Source: Thalassia testudinum | Taxonomy: Eukaryota; Streptophyta; Magnoliopsida; Alismatales; Hydrocharitaceae | Length of the DNA stretch: 64,000 nucleotides | Direction of reading: 5' to 3' | Assembly (NCBI GenBank): GCA_037157565.1 | Contig: JAZHRO010000073.1 | Span: 19,598,501-19,662,500, forward strand | Shown here: positions 45,229 to 57,409 of the stretch, in pieces | How positions within the stretch are numbered: the first letter of the stretch is position 1 | How the letters are laid out: each line of letters starts with the position of its first letter | Program-made: the position numbers and the translations under genes | The notes under the pieces: generated by a model | Told to the model about the DNA's origin: nothing | What the model saw: only the letters and a program-made list of their open reading frames with translations | Databases searched by the model: none

Positions 45229-48200
45229 TCACAGAATGGCTAGAGCAACAGAGTCTGAGACAGGTTCTGGAAGATTACGGTCAACAACAGGCTTCAAACG
45301 TTGATCGTTGACTTTAAAGGTGTTACCCGTCTTTGGGTCAGAAATCTGAACGGCACCATTAGGAAAAATCTGATCAATTATGAATGGGCCATTCCATTTA
45401 GATCTAAGTTTACCAGGAAGGAGCTTAAGTTTAGAATCAAATAACCAGACCTTCTGGTTTGGCTCAAAGCTCTTGTGGGAAATCAATTGATCATGTAGAG
45501 CTTTGGTCAGAGCCTTGTAGATCTTGGCATTCTCATAAGCATCATTTCTAAGCTCCTCCAACTCAGATAGTTGGAGTTTCCTAGTCTTTCCAGCTAGATT
45601 CAGATCTAAATTGCATTATTTGATTGCCCAGAATGCCCTGTGTTCAATCTCTATGGGTAGATGGCACACCTTTCCATACACCAAACGGAATGGAGACATG
45701 CCGATGGGCATTTTATACGCCGTACGATAGGCCCAAAGAGCATCCTCAAGCTTTTGAGTCCAATCCTTACGATCAGGCCTAACCGTTTTTTGCAGAATGT
45801 TCTTGATCTCTCGATTGGAGATCTCGGCTTGTCCATTCGTTTGGGGATGGTAAGGTGTGGAAATTCGATGATTAACCCCGTATTTGGCCAATAAATTCTG
45901 GAATTGGGCATTAGTAAAATGAGTGCCACCATCACTGATGATAGCCCTCGGAATCCCGAACCTACTAAAGATATTTTTCTTGACAAAATTGATGACCACC
46001 TTGTGGTCATTGGTTTGGGTGGGAATTGCCTCAATCCATTTGGGCACATAATCAACAGCAACAAGAATGTACTGATGTCCAAATGAAGGGATAAAGGGTC
46101 CCATGAAATCGATGCCCCAAACATCGAAAATTTCTACAGGAAGAATAGGGTTTAGGGGCATCATGTCTCTCTTAGTTATGTTCCCGAGTGACTGACATCG
46201 AGAACATGACTTTGAGAAGTCCTGGGCATCCTTGAATAAAGACGGCCAATAGAAGCCAGATTGCAAGATTTTTGTAGCCGTCTTTCTTCCGAAGAAATGT
46301 CCACCACACCCAGATGCATGGCAGAACTCGAGTATACTGTTGAATTCATTTTCCGGTATGCATCGGCGAATAATCTGATCAGAGCCGATGCGATACAGTT
46401 CAGGGTCCTCCCAAAAGTAGTATTTGGTCTCAGATTTAAGTCTATCCCGTTGTTGCTTGGTCCAATCCTGGGGGATTTGACCAATGGCCAAATAGTTAAC
46501 AATGTCAGCAAACCATGGGGTGTGGACACCTAAAACTGTAAGAATGGTTTGGTCCGGAAAAGTGTCAGCAATCGGAATGTCCGGACAAGAAGAATCATCT
46601 AGGAGTCTCGACAAATGATTCGCTACCACATTTTGCACCTCGGCTTTATCCTTGATTTCAAGATCAAATTCTTGAAGAAGAAGAATCCAACGAATAAGCC
46701 GGGGTTTAGCATCCTTTTTAGCCAAGAGATGTCTCAAGGCCGAGTGGTCGGTATGAACAATAACATGAGACCCCAAGAGATAAGCCTTGAATTTTTCCAA
46801 CGCAAATATTACAGCTAGTAATTCCTTTTCAGTAATAGTGTAATTCCTCTATTCTTCATCCAGAGTTTTACTAGCGTAGTAAATGACAGAGGGCTTTCGG
46901 TCAATTTTCTGACTCAGGACAGCCCCGACCGCGTAATCAGAGGCGTCGGTCATGATCTCAAATGGGGCTGTCCAAATTGGTGGTTGCAAAATTGGAGCAC
47001 AGGTGACTGCTGTTTTCAGAAAATCAAATGCCTTTCGGCATGATTCGTCAAAAAAAAATGGCGTTTCTTTGGTAAGAAGATTGCTCAAAGGACGAGCAAC
47101 CTTCGAGAAATCCTTGATGAATCTTCTATAAAATCCCATATGGCCTAAAAATGATCTTATTTGTTTAACAGTTGTGGGAGGAGGAAGTTTAGCGATAGCA
47201 TCAACCTTAGCTTTGTCTACTTCAATTCCCCGTTCAGAGATTACATGACCCAAAACGATGCCTTCTTGGGTCATGAAATGACTCTTTTCCCAGCTAAGGA
47301 CCAGTCGTGTCTTGATACATCGCTTAAGAATCATTTCTCAATTAGCCAAACAAGAGCCAAATGATTCTCCGAAAATAGAGAAATCATCCATGAAGACTTC
47401 CATAACTCTCCCACCATGTCAGAAAATATGGCTAGCATACACCTTTGAAAAGTCGCAGGTGCATTGCATAACCCAAAAGGCATCCTACGAAAAGCAAAGG
47501 TTCCGTAGGGACAGGTGAAAGTAGTTTTTTCCTGATCCTCGGGATGGATAGGAACTTGGTTATATCCCGAGTAACCATCAAGAAAATAGAGGTACTTCTG
47601 CCCAGCTAATTTTTCCAAGATTTGATCAATGAAGGGAAGGGGAAAATGATCCTTTTTAGTGGCTGTGTTCAGCTTCTTGTAATCAATACAAACTCTCCAA
47701 GAGGAAGCTGAACGAGTTGTGACAGATTCACCTCTCTCATTAGTCACAATAGTAATCCCGGCTTTGTTTGGAACAATCTGAACGGGACTTACCCAGGGAC
47801 TGTCAGAGATTGGATGAATAATTCCTGCATCGAGCCACTTGATGATTTCCTTTTTGACCACTTCTCACATATTTGGATTCAATCTCCTCTGCATCTGGCG
47901 AGAAGGGCGGGATCCATCTTCCAAAAATATTCTATGATTACAGTAAGATGACTCGATCCCCCTGAGGTCATGAATGGTCCAACCAATTGCCTCCTTATGT
48001 TCCTTTAGGACCTTAATCAATTTAATCTCTTGCTCCTTTGTCAATTTAGCACTAATAATCACAGGGAGCGTATTCTGCGGTCCTAAAAACTGATATTTTA
48101 AATTCACAGATAATGGTTTCAATTCAAGCTGGGGTGGGGTAATGATTGATGGTAGGGTAGATGCTGAAAATTCAACAAGAGGAAGAGGTTTTGAGTGAAC

Positions 48201-50892
48201 AAAATCAGTAACATCTTCCGAAGATGTCAGGTTAGAGGGTTGCGGGTCAAATTCATCAACCAAAGAGGAACTTTCAATTGAAGAAACTGTCAAGCAAGTT
48301 TCAATATTAACATAATCCTCATCAAGTTCCTCAATAAATCCACAATCCTCAAATTTGTTGATCGCCTTAAAAATATCAAATTTCATTCGTTGGTTCCCAA
48401 AGGCGATTTCCATGCTACCGCTTTCACAATTAATGTTGGCCTTTACGGTAGCCAGGAACGGACGCCCCAGAATGATGGGCGTGTTCCTCAGATTATCTGG
48501 TACATCTATATCAAGGACAAGGAAATCTATAGGAAAATAGAAATCCTTGACCTTAACTATAACATCTTCAATAATGCCTCGCGGGTTGTGACTGAATGGT
48601 CCGCTAACTGTAGCGTTACTGAAGTTGGCCGAAGTTCACCTAACCCAAACTTCTCGTAGAGAGAAGTAGGAATTAGGTTGATGGATGCACCGAGATCCAA
48701 AAGTGCTCTATCAAATGTGTAATCTCCGATGACGTAAGAAATCAAAGGAGCACCAGGATCTCTCTTTTTCTGAGGGAGGTAGTGCAGGATAACAGAGCTA
48801 GCTTGCTCGGAGAGTACCACCTTCCTCGGAACAGATTCTCTCGACTTACGCTTTTGTGTACATAATTCCTTTAAAAATTTTGCGTAAGCCGGTATGTGCT
48901 TGATAGCATCAAGGAGCGGAATATTGATCTCAACATTCTTAAATAAATTCAGAAGCTCCTTATTGCTATCAACAGACTTCTTGTTTGCTTTGGCTAAGGC
49001 TTTAGGAAAAGGAACATGAGTCAGATCTTTGGAATCAGGTTCCTGAGCCTTGATTTCTCCTCTAGAATTCTCCTCTCTCTCCTCAGATTCTTCAGGATTC
49101 AAAAGATCAGAATAGTGTGGTTGTGGATCCTGAGTCTTCTTACCACTCCTTAAAGTGACAGAATTTGCAGAAGCGTAAGAATTTGGGTCTTGGGGAGGGT
49201 TAGGAAAGATTGGAGGGGCTTGATTGACCATGAATTGTTGATTAGCAGAAGAAGAAGACGAGGAACCCTGCTCAACCACCTGAGCATGTGCGTGCGGGTC
49301 CCTCTGATTTCTATACCCTTGGGCTTGATTGCCCGAATTTATAATGTTTCTCTGTTGGGTACGGGTTGGGATGGTAGAGATCCGGGTTGACGAGAGTTAG
49401 CAATGAGCCCGGATTGCAAGTTGTGCAGCGAGTTTTTCATTTGCTGCATAAGCTGGAGCATAGATCCTTGCATCTCTACCATTTGACGGTTCAAATCAGC
49501 CTGCCCTGCGGGTTGACGGGCATTCCAAGCTGGCTGATTGACCTGATTCGGAGGCAACTGAGTATATACTTGACCCTGACCCATTGGACGCTGCGGAGCA
49601 TAGTTGCTGGGTCAGAATTTGGTCTGTTGCCCCAGATTTTTCCAAGAGAAGTTAGGGTGGTTTCTCCAACCTGGATTATAGGCATTCGAGTAGGGGTTGG
49701 ATCTAACATTCTCTTGTACAGCACAGACATCCTCATAGGGTGAGGATGGAGAGAAAGAAAGGGAAGGATCAGAAAAACTGGGATCAAAGGCCCCAATTGG
49801 GAACCCATGGGGTTCCGAGAAATGCTGACTCATAGATTGAGTCGCATCGAGTTGATTCACAAACTCTTGTCCAGAAGGAGCTCGTGAGGAATGGAATCCT
49901 GAATTTTGGGATTGAGTGGATTGAGAGTTGTTCATCGAATTGCTAGCCATCCACTCTTCCATTCTTTTAGCAACCAAGTCCACCTTATCAAGTTTATTAT
50001 AAATCAATTCCATATCAAATGAATGAGAGTCATGGACTTCATTGACATTTGATCTGGGTTGCTGGGACCAGTTAAAAGTATCAATGGAGGCATGATTAAT
50101 TGAATTCTCACTCATTTCCTCAAATAAATCATGTGCACTATCTGCATCTTTATTGAGGAAATTGCCTCCGCAAGAAGCATCCACATGGTTTCTGAGTTGC
50201 TCATTCAACCCATGATAGAAGATCTGCACGAGTTGCCATTTCAGCACCTCGTGGTGTGGACACCTCCGCAATAAGTCCTGGAATCGCTCCCAAGCCACAT
50301 GAAACTGCTCCCCCGGCCGTTGGGTAAAGGTAGTAATTGCCCGTCTCAAAGCATTGGTACGACCGACTGGGAAGAATTTCTTCAGAAAAGCCGATTTCAA
50401 CTCATTCCATGTTGTAATTGGTCTTTCTATTGTCCTATACCAATGCGCAGCTTTATCCGTAAGAGAGTGGGGGAAGAGCCTCATGATCATTTGCTCCTCT
50501 TTAACGTTTCGAGCCTTGGTGGTCTGGACCAAAGTGGTCAAATCTTCCAAGTGCTGAAACGGATCTTCGGAGCCAAGCTCATGATAATGTTTAATCAGGC
50601 TTAACACCTGGGGCTTGATTTCTACGTCACCGGCTGGAATCTGGACACCGGGACGTTCCCCGTAATTTGAAGAATCATAAAAATCCTTCAAGGGCTGAGC
50701 GCCCTGCATTCTCTGGAACCATTCCTGCATTCTCTGCATTTGTTCCAGCTACCTTTGAAATTCTTCATGTGGATTTTCAAGCAGAGGCTGTTGTTCGGCC
50801 ATGGGATCAAATTGACCAAAATCTAACTTGCGCCTCCTAGAATGTTCTAACGGTCCTTCCAATCGGGGATTCAATGACTGTCTTCCCAGCAT
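45229..50892 (-). pseudogene. Element V: gag-pol, interrupted by stops and frameshifts
   Basis: Read leftward from ATG 50892 (MLGRQSLNPRLEGPL), with an early TAG near 50750. Gag 50739-49612: [36 protein letters not shown]. Protease frame 49279-48557 with LLDLGASIN. Frame 48413-47865 and RT frame 47861-47331 with DGYSGYNQ and [13 protein letters not shown]; a one-base shift just before the FMDD site abolishes it. 47334-46849: RT end and RNase H start (TDASDYAVG). 46800-45616: RNase H end, HHCC, and integrase residues in [16 protein letters not shown] and NGQAEISN. 45561-45229: C-terminal domain. Breaks in at least six places make it non-functional. It is the most complete relative of element I here. 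Confidence 0.92.
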
Positions 50893-52121
50893 AAAGTAGG
50901 AGAAGGTTGGAAGGACTGGGGATAGGGACCCTGCAACACAACAAAATAAGGCTGTCCTTAAGTGGGATAGCCTAAGGATCTACTGACTCCCAAAACCAGC
51001 CTTAAGACTGTAAGTGATTTACTCTACTTGCGTCTGTTTAATCCAACCAGTTAGAAGGAGGGACTGGGGAGAAGGTTCTTCCTTTGGCTTTCGCCTCCAG
51101 TTCCTAGTGTACCCCCCAGCCGCGATCGTTTGACTCTACTCCCCTAGCTAGACATCAGATTAATCAGTATAAGTAGGTTAATCAAAAATAATCTCAGACT
51201 AGGCCCTGAAGAGCGAATCAAACCTTAAGGCCAACGTCTACTCAATTTTATTAAGGCCTAGGATTGTGGTGCTTATGGAATGTGATGGGCCCTTACAATG
51301 GGTTGTGCCCTTAATGATTGATTAAGATTTGTGTAAGTGCGTGCACAACCAGGGTTTTCAAGCAAGATTATTGATAATGTGTGAATTTTAGTGTTCAAAT
51401 CTTGCTTAAGTAGCTTTTAGGGTTTCAAATTAGGTGAATTGCAATCAAGTTTCTAGGCAAACCAAGTTGTAAAACACGGGTGAAGATTGTTTTCCTTTAA
51501 AATCAGAAAGAAAGTGGAGTGCCTGGAATATACCTAGATTGAAAACCCTAAGGAGGAGCTACTTGATGAGTTGGTTTTAAAATAAAGTGGTGCGGCCCAA
51601 ACAACTCAAACAACTGGCCACAAATGCACCACTAAGTTAGGCACTCAGAGATGATTAACTTAGAATGATTTCTACTCTGTTATGTGTTGCTTTGTGTGTA
51701 CCGGTTCCATAGATCAGAACCCGGTTGAGTAGAAGACAAATCAAGTTGATCAAGTGCCTTGAATGTGGGTGTGTGTTGTGTGTTTGTTGAAAATTACCCC
51801 ATAAGATTATCTTTTTGTTATTTTTTTTTTTATGGATGAGGGTGGAATGAATGTGAGTGAAAATCCAAACAACCAAACTATTCCTAGGATTTAGGCAAAC
51901 ACCTAGGTTAATTGGGATTTGGATTTAATGTGGCGAATGAAATCTATAGAGGGGGAAAGAATGGGGGAGCACTTACAGTTGTCTTCAACTGCACTTTACT
52001 CCAGTCTACCGCTTGTTGATTCCTTGATGGAGGTCTCTGCAAAACAATATACACAAGAGAAAGCTAGTTAGAAAATAAATAAAGCGCAAGAAATGCGAAG
52101 AAAAGATCGGAAATCGTTGCC
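50893..52121 (-). other. Element V: untranslated leader
   Basis: Non-coding sequence between PBS and gag start on the minus strand. It contains short blocks resembling the leader of element III (CTAGCTAG, TCAAACGATC near 51128-51150). The CTAGCAG stem-loop of elements I and VII was not found. Confidence 0.6.
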
Positions 52122-52139
52122 TCCCCGGCAACGGTGCCA
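52122..52139 (-). promoter_or_regulatory. Element V: primer-binding site (tRNA-Asp)
   Basis: The minus strand reads TGGCACCGTTGCCGGGGA, one transition away from the exact tRNA-Asp complement of element I. The hairpin CGTTGCC-GGGGA-GGCAACG (52133-52115) is intact. Confidence 0.9.
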
Positions 52140-52142
52140 AAA

Positions 52143-52363
52143 TGTTGAACGTGTTTTGCGAATCGCTACGCTTACGTGTTTGGTTTTGGAAAACCTGTCG
52201 TTGTAGTTCAAAAGCGAAGAATTCGTGTTCAACAAATAAAATTTATACCGAAAAGAATTCCGGGTCGAACACAGGGAGGTTACGTTGATCTATATTCGCA
52301 ATTATATGTTTTTAGAATTTTTTTATAAGCAAGGCGATATAATTACAATGGAGCTATCAAACT

Positions 52364-52394
<31 letters not shown>

Positions 52395-53793
52395 CATGCA
52401 TTCAATATTCCAATTGTTTATAAAAGTTATACTAGAATGCGGAAAATCAATTACACTATAAAGCAAAAAAATTCTACACTTGAAAAGCTGTAAATAAGAA
52501 TGGGAGAGAGAAATTATCCTCCTCGACGATTGCTTGGAGGATGAGCCGGACGGGACGACGCCTGGACGACGGAGAATGAAGCAGGATGAAGGAGGACGAA
52601 GCAGAAGAACGGGAACGGAGCAGCACGCCGTCATCGTCGCGGGATCCACTTCCGAAGGGGAACGAAAATTGGACTTTATCTCGCAAGAAGCATCTCGGGT
52701 GTGGGACAAGCTTCTTTTGAGCTTTGGAGGGGTAGAGAGGAGAAAGAAGGGATGAGAATTTCGTATGGAGGGGGTCTCCTTTTATAGTTGCAAGGAGTGG
52801 GGGCAAAATGGACATTACAACTTCAAAATAGTAAATGAGGGGTCTTTAGTGACGGATAAATCCATCACTAAAGCTCCCTTCGTGGGCGACGTGGGCGGCT
52901 CGTGCGCGCCCGCTCGGCTGCTCGCACGTGCAACGCCTGCGCACGTCCATTGATTTTCAGCCGTCCGATCGCGAGATCGGACGGCTTAAAATGCATCCGC
53001 GCCCGCTGCGTTGCGCACCCCTCGTGCGTCTGATTGCGCGTCCAATAGTGCGTCAACGCTATCGGGCGCGCGGGGCCGTTCGATCTCCATCTGACGCTCC
53101 ATGCACCTCAATTGATCGCGCCCTCCAGCCCCTCGCCGCGGATCGAACCCGCACCCCGCTCTCGCGATAGCACGCTCGACCACTGCGCTATGGGGCACGG
53201 ATGGCCGAGCGGGCGCTTTTAAATGCGAGCACCCATAGCCGTTGGATTAAGATCCAACGGCGGAGAGCGATTGGGCGTGGGGCCTTCATAAGATGAAGCG
53301 GCCGCTTGGGCGGCTGAGATGGCACCACGTGGCACTATCTTGGCCGTCCATCTTCTGGAGGTTGTAGATGGTGCCACAGATGTCGGATTGACTCAATTTT
53401 TGTGTCGTTGGGATGCGATCGTCGATCCGAATTCATCAGTGTGGTCGGATTTATCATTTGAAGTGGGGATTTACACCATCCTGGCCCTTGATCTTCTAGG
53501 GTTCCCGGGTCACTATCTGATGCTACGGATGCCTGATTAGGGCGATCTTGGAGTCGTTGAACTCCAATCATCGCCCTGATCACATCCATACGGTTGGATC
53601 TTTGATCCGAGCTCCTGATAAAATATTTTCCCTGTCCAAGCACATAAAAATAGACAATTAACCTCTATTTTATTCAAACTATTCTAAATGCAAGATGATG
53701 CATGTAATGCAATATTTATATCATGAAATGCAATCCTATGCTTAAGAACATGCATAAATAGACATCTTAAGTAGTGTAAATGTGTTTACATCA
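52143..53793 (-). mobile_element. Element V: 5' LTR (1,651 bp)
   Basis: Starts on the minus strand TGATGTAAACACATTTAC at 53793 and ends ...CGTTCAACA at 52143, 3 nt before the PBS. Co-linear with the 3' LTR, including the U3 palindromes (52959-52986), the tRNA-like segment (53129-53197), TATA (about 52786-52777) and GA repeat (about 52364-52390). Confidence 0.88.
53129..53197 (-). other. tRNA-like sequence inside LTR V (5' copy)
   Basis: The minus strand reads GCCCCATAGCGCAGTGGTCG, with A box TAGCGCAGTGG and a D-arm-like CGC/GCG stem. B box GGTTCGATCC and a GGGG end follow. It matches tRNA promoter consensus better than the 3' LTR copy. Confidence 0.5.
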
Positions 53794-53798
53794 TGTGT

Positions 53799-54658
53799 CC
53801 ACGACCATTCGATCTCCATCGTCTGGTCAAGAGTAAGCTAAAGCCATCGCCTCGTGTTCTCATTGTGCACATCGCATGCGCTCGACCACAACCATTCGAT
53901 TTGATGATCAACGGCTCTGATGGAGTCTACATCGCATGCTCAATGCACGCTGATCGTGCACCAGTGTGTGATGGCACGTCATCATGCACGTACGCATCCA
54001 ACGGTCCTTCATGGCACTGCATGGCTTCTTCGTAGCCGCTCGATCTCGATCCACCACTCCAATTTTGCGCACCTTGTGCTGAGCGCAATTGTGCCTCCTC
54101 CGTGCTTCTCGAACGGGTGCCCTTCTCTCTTGATAAAGCACTTGACCAATGCGCTACACACGCATTTGTGTCACACTTTTGATTTTATAGTTGCTTGTCC
54201 TCAGTCATTGGATGATGATCCAACAGCTGAGATGAGGCCTCCTTTCGATGAAGCGTAGGGGCCAGTGACATGGTGCATCTATGGTCATTGGATGACAATC
54301 CAACGACCCATATATCATTTAGAGAATTTCCTTTAGAGAATGAGAGTGGCATCCTGACCATCCATCTTCTTACCTTTGTAGATGGTTCTATAGGTCTCTG
54401 ATTGATTCGATTCTTACATCGTTGGACAACGGTCGTCACTCTAAGTCCATATGTACGGTTAGATTTATCATTTACAACCCTGATTCATCTACAATTATTA
54501 TTACCTATCAATTAGAACATTGAAATAGCATTATTCATTACATAGCTAAATAAATCAATTACGATGCAACTATGCTGCTCATGTATGTATTATTCCTAAG
54601 TTAAGCTAGGATTTGACTTAATTTAGGTAGATTAGGTCCCATGATTGTTGCGCAATCA
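53799..54658 (-). mobile_element. Solo LTR VI, U3 piece (piece 1 of 3)
   Basis: On the minus strand this starts TGATTGCGCAACAATCATGG at 54658, like LTR II, next to TSD GTGTG (54659-54663). It carries a tRNA-like remnant (54156-54106: TAGCGCATTGG and CCGTTCGAG) and imperfect versions of the ATTGGAT/ATCCAA palindromes of LTR V (54210-54305). Interrupted at 53799 by element V. Confidence 0.7.
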
Positions 54659-54663
54659 GTGTG

Positions 54664-55297
54664 GATAATGGTGGGTGTGGGATCAATTAGTTTTTCATGG
54701 ATATTGGATTAAGTATAATCCTATTTTAATAAGGTCACCTTTAAGAGTCTTTCCACCTAAGATGGGAAATAAAATATTCAAGAAAATTCTAACCTACTAA
54801 CATTGATGTGGAATTAAAAATCAACTAAAAATATCATCTAGCATAGTAACATTAATATGGAAAACTATGCTTGAAGCTGCTAATTGATTCATAGATAATC
54901 AATTGAAAGTTATGATGGAGAATAGGAAGAAAGGAAAACATGAATTGATAATTGAAAAGATGACATGGGAATCATGCTTTCAAGATGAGTAGCCAGTATA
55001 GTTGTTAAAAACAAATTGATTATTAAGTTTTCATTTACAGATGATCTAGCTAGAACACCAATGCTCAAGAACTTAGGAGATCGGTACCATCCATGTAGCA
55101 TTCAAGAAATTGCATATGGACTGAATCCATTAAGAAGGGGGAAGTTATAGTAAAGAGGGATGAAATGTTGTTGATTACCTATAGAAGTTGAACAACTAAA
55201 ACTCTAGGTCTAATATAACACATATTCCTAGGAAAATGACCAAAAGAATAGTTAAACTTGCCTACTATCAGGACACATTAATTTGTTGTGTAGGACT
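54664..55297. other. Unassigned AT-rich sequence
   Basis: Continuation of the DNA that held solo LTR VI before its insertion (joins 10904). The minus strand from 55101 to 54910 has a 63-aa frame, which I do not recognise. No gene supported. The last 5 bp GGACT may be the left target duplication of element VII. Confidence 0.45.
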
Positions 55298-57085
55298 TGA
55301 TGAGAGACTCATCATGGCTCTTAAATATCCCTAATTAACTATTTTTCCTAATTAACTGTGTAGTATTCTTTAGCTCCAGCGAGCTCCTTGAGCTTGTCTG
55401 GAACATTCATTTGTCTTTTAATTTGCTAAGCACCTTTCTTTTCATCTCATAATTCCATTTCTTATCTTTTCATTCACTTTTATCAGCTTATGCACCTAAT
55501 TCACCTCCACCTCCATCGGCGACTTCCGATGTCCATGACGGAGGTCCTTGAGCTTAGATCACCTTCCTAGGGGCCCTCCATCACTTATACATCATCTAAG
55601 GGCCCCAATCATTGCATTAATTTGATAAAGAACTTCTTACACAGTAAATGCCCAATTTCATCCAACCTCCTCAGCTCGCTGTCAATGGCAGCTCAGGAGG
55701 AGTTAAATCACCTAATTACCTACTCGTAGAGCATCGCTAGGCTCTTTTGAGCCTTAACCCTCACCCAATTGAGTGAGAGAGCTATTAATGAGTTCATAAG
55801 AACTCAAGAAGAAATTCTCCTGAGTTCTTGATCACTTGATGATCAAGAGCTTCAATCACACCAATTGAAGAGCTCTTGAGGTTCCTTGTGACCTTAGGGA
55901 TCTTTTAAAACCATTCACGGATTGTTTTGTGGAGTTTTAAACTCTAGGTGATCATTTTTGAGTTTACCGAAGCTCCAGGGAGCTCCGGCAAGTTAAAAAT
56001 TTGCTTCAGCCCTTCAAATTCCGAGAGAAGTTCTAGATCATATCCTTTATACTTCAGGATCATAAATTAGCAATTTAATTTATGTTTTGTTGACTAGAGG
56101 ATTTTCCTGACTGTCATCTTCTCCAACTCCAGGAGAGTTGGAGAGCCTAATTCCATTAGGGTTCTAATAGTATAATGGATCAGGAAGCTTCTACAGAGCT
56201 TCAGGAGTCTGTTACAAGAATTGTTTAGGCTTTAGAGTTCCTTGAATGCTCTACCGAGCAAAGTAGGTTTCATCTCAAGTGGCAATGTCTGAGAAGCCAT
56301 CAAAACCATCAAAACCTAGTTTTAAGGAGTTGAGTGAATTCTTGAGGATAAATTAGAGCAATGTAGGGTTTCAATTTGATCTGGAAGTCTCTAATTCTGA
56401 AAGTCAAATTTTGAGCTTAGTCATTCAAATCTATGTTGTAATTGAGGATTTATTGATCAAAAAATGGAATTGATAAGTTAATTTGATTTCTGGAAGTATG
56501 TAGAGATCAATGAAGTTGATTCTATTGTGTTTAATTGATTAATCTTAGAGTTCTCTTCTTCTGTTTAGTTTGGGTTTGAAATGAACCCAATACTGTTGCA
56601 ATGCGGCTCTGTTTAAATTTGAAGGCCAAATTCATCCAGATGAGTCACTCTCAACCTTCTGAGGATGTTCAAACCTCTTCTAAAGGTTAATCTCTTTCTG
56701 TCAGCTAATTTTGAGCTTAAACCTGAGCTATGTGTACTAGGAACGAAGCTTTGAGCTTCTTCTTCCTGAGTCTTTTCCAGATCTTCCTTCCTTTTCCATT
56801 TGATGCGGAACACCTCGCTAAAGCCATTCAGGCCTTCAATTGAGGAAGAAAGTCCCTCTTGCAGGTCAAAAGACCCACTGCTCTTCTCTGCAGGCCATTT
56901 TGACCATGTAAAACAGCTGCTTTCATCCTTCAAATCGAAGGATCATATGAGATCGAAGCACCAAATTGGTGTTATAATTAGGTAGAGCACTTGAAGTGCT
57001 TTCGATCGAGTCTTTGCTCGATCGATTTGGTGAATTGAGTCGGCCAAAATCGAGTCTTGAATTCTGACCTGGAGGGTGAAACATA

Positions 57086-57126
57086 GTCCCACATCAAGAA
57101 TTATAGTGCATGGGCCTTAGTATAAG
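57086..57126 (+). promoter_or_regulatory. snRNA-promoter-like USE/TATA pair in LTR VII
   Basis: GTCCCACATCA (57086-57096) matches 10 of 11 bases of RTCCCACATCG. After exactly 24 nt comes TATAAG (57121-57126). The following TTTTCCTACGCTAG ... TCGTCA corresponds to TTTCCTATAGGCTAGTCGTCA after the pair in LTR I, so the segment is homologous across families. Confidence 0.5.
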
Positions 57127-57343
57127 TTGTTTTCCTACGCTAGACCCCTTGGTCGTCAGCGCAGGGTGCAAATTATGAGCATAGGGTGAGGGTGCGTGCA
57201 TATGCACGTGCCTGTGCGGGTGTTTGTGCGCCTGTGGGCGTGTGTGCATATGGGCTCGAGTGTGGGTGTAGATGTGAGGGGGCTTGTTTGGGTCCAGTAC
57301 TGTGCAATGCTATATAAATGAAAATCCACCTAACATAAATTAG

Positions 57344-57409
57344 AGTGGGCCTTAAGTAGGGTCTGGTCCCACCCTATGGGGTGTTGTGTATCCCCGAACG
57401 AGGCCCACT
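57344..57409 (+). other. Conserved structured element in LTR VII
   Basis: Perfect 9-bp outer stem AGTGGGCCT (57344-57352) with AGGCCCACT (57401-57409). It encloses GTCTGGTCCCACCC-TAT-GGGGTG and TGTGTATCCCC. It begins about 33 bp after the TATATAAATG box, so it could be the first folded part of the transcript. Confidence 0.6.

Larger units (their letters stand above)
42190..53793 (-). mobile_element. Element V: complete but decayed Athila retrotransposon (11,604 bp)
   Basis: Minus-strand element: 5' LTR 53793-52143, PBS, leader, gag-pol, 3' region, PPT and 3' LTR 43855-42190. Flanks CGTGT (42185-42189) and TGTGT (53794-53798) are a 5-bp duplication with one CpG-type transition. The LTRs differ by several per cent by eye (3 changes in the first 83 bp). 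Inserted in solo LTR VI. Confidence 0.9.
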
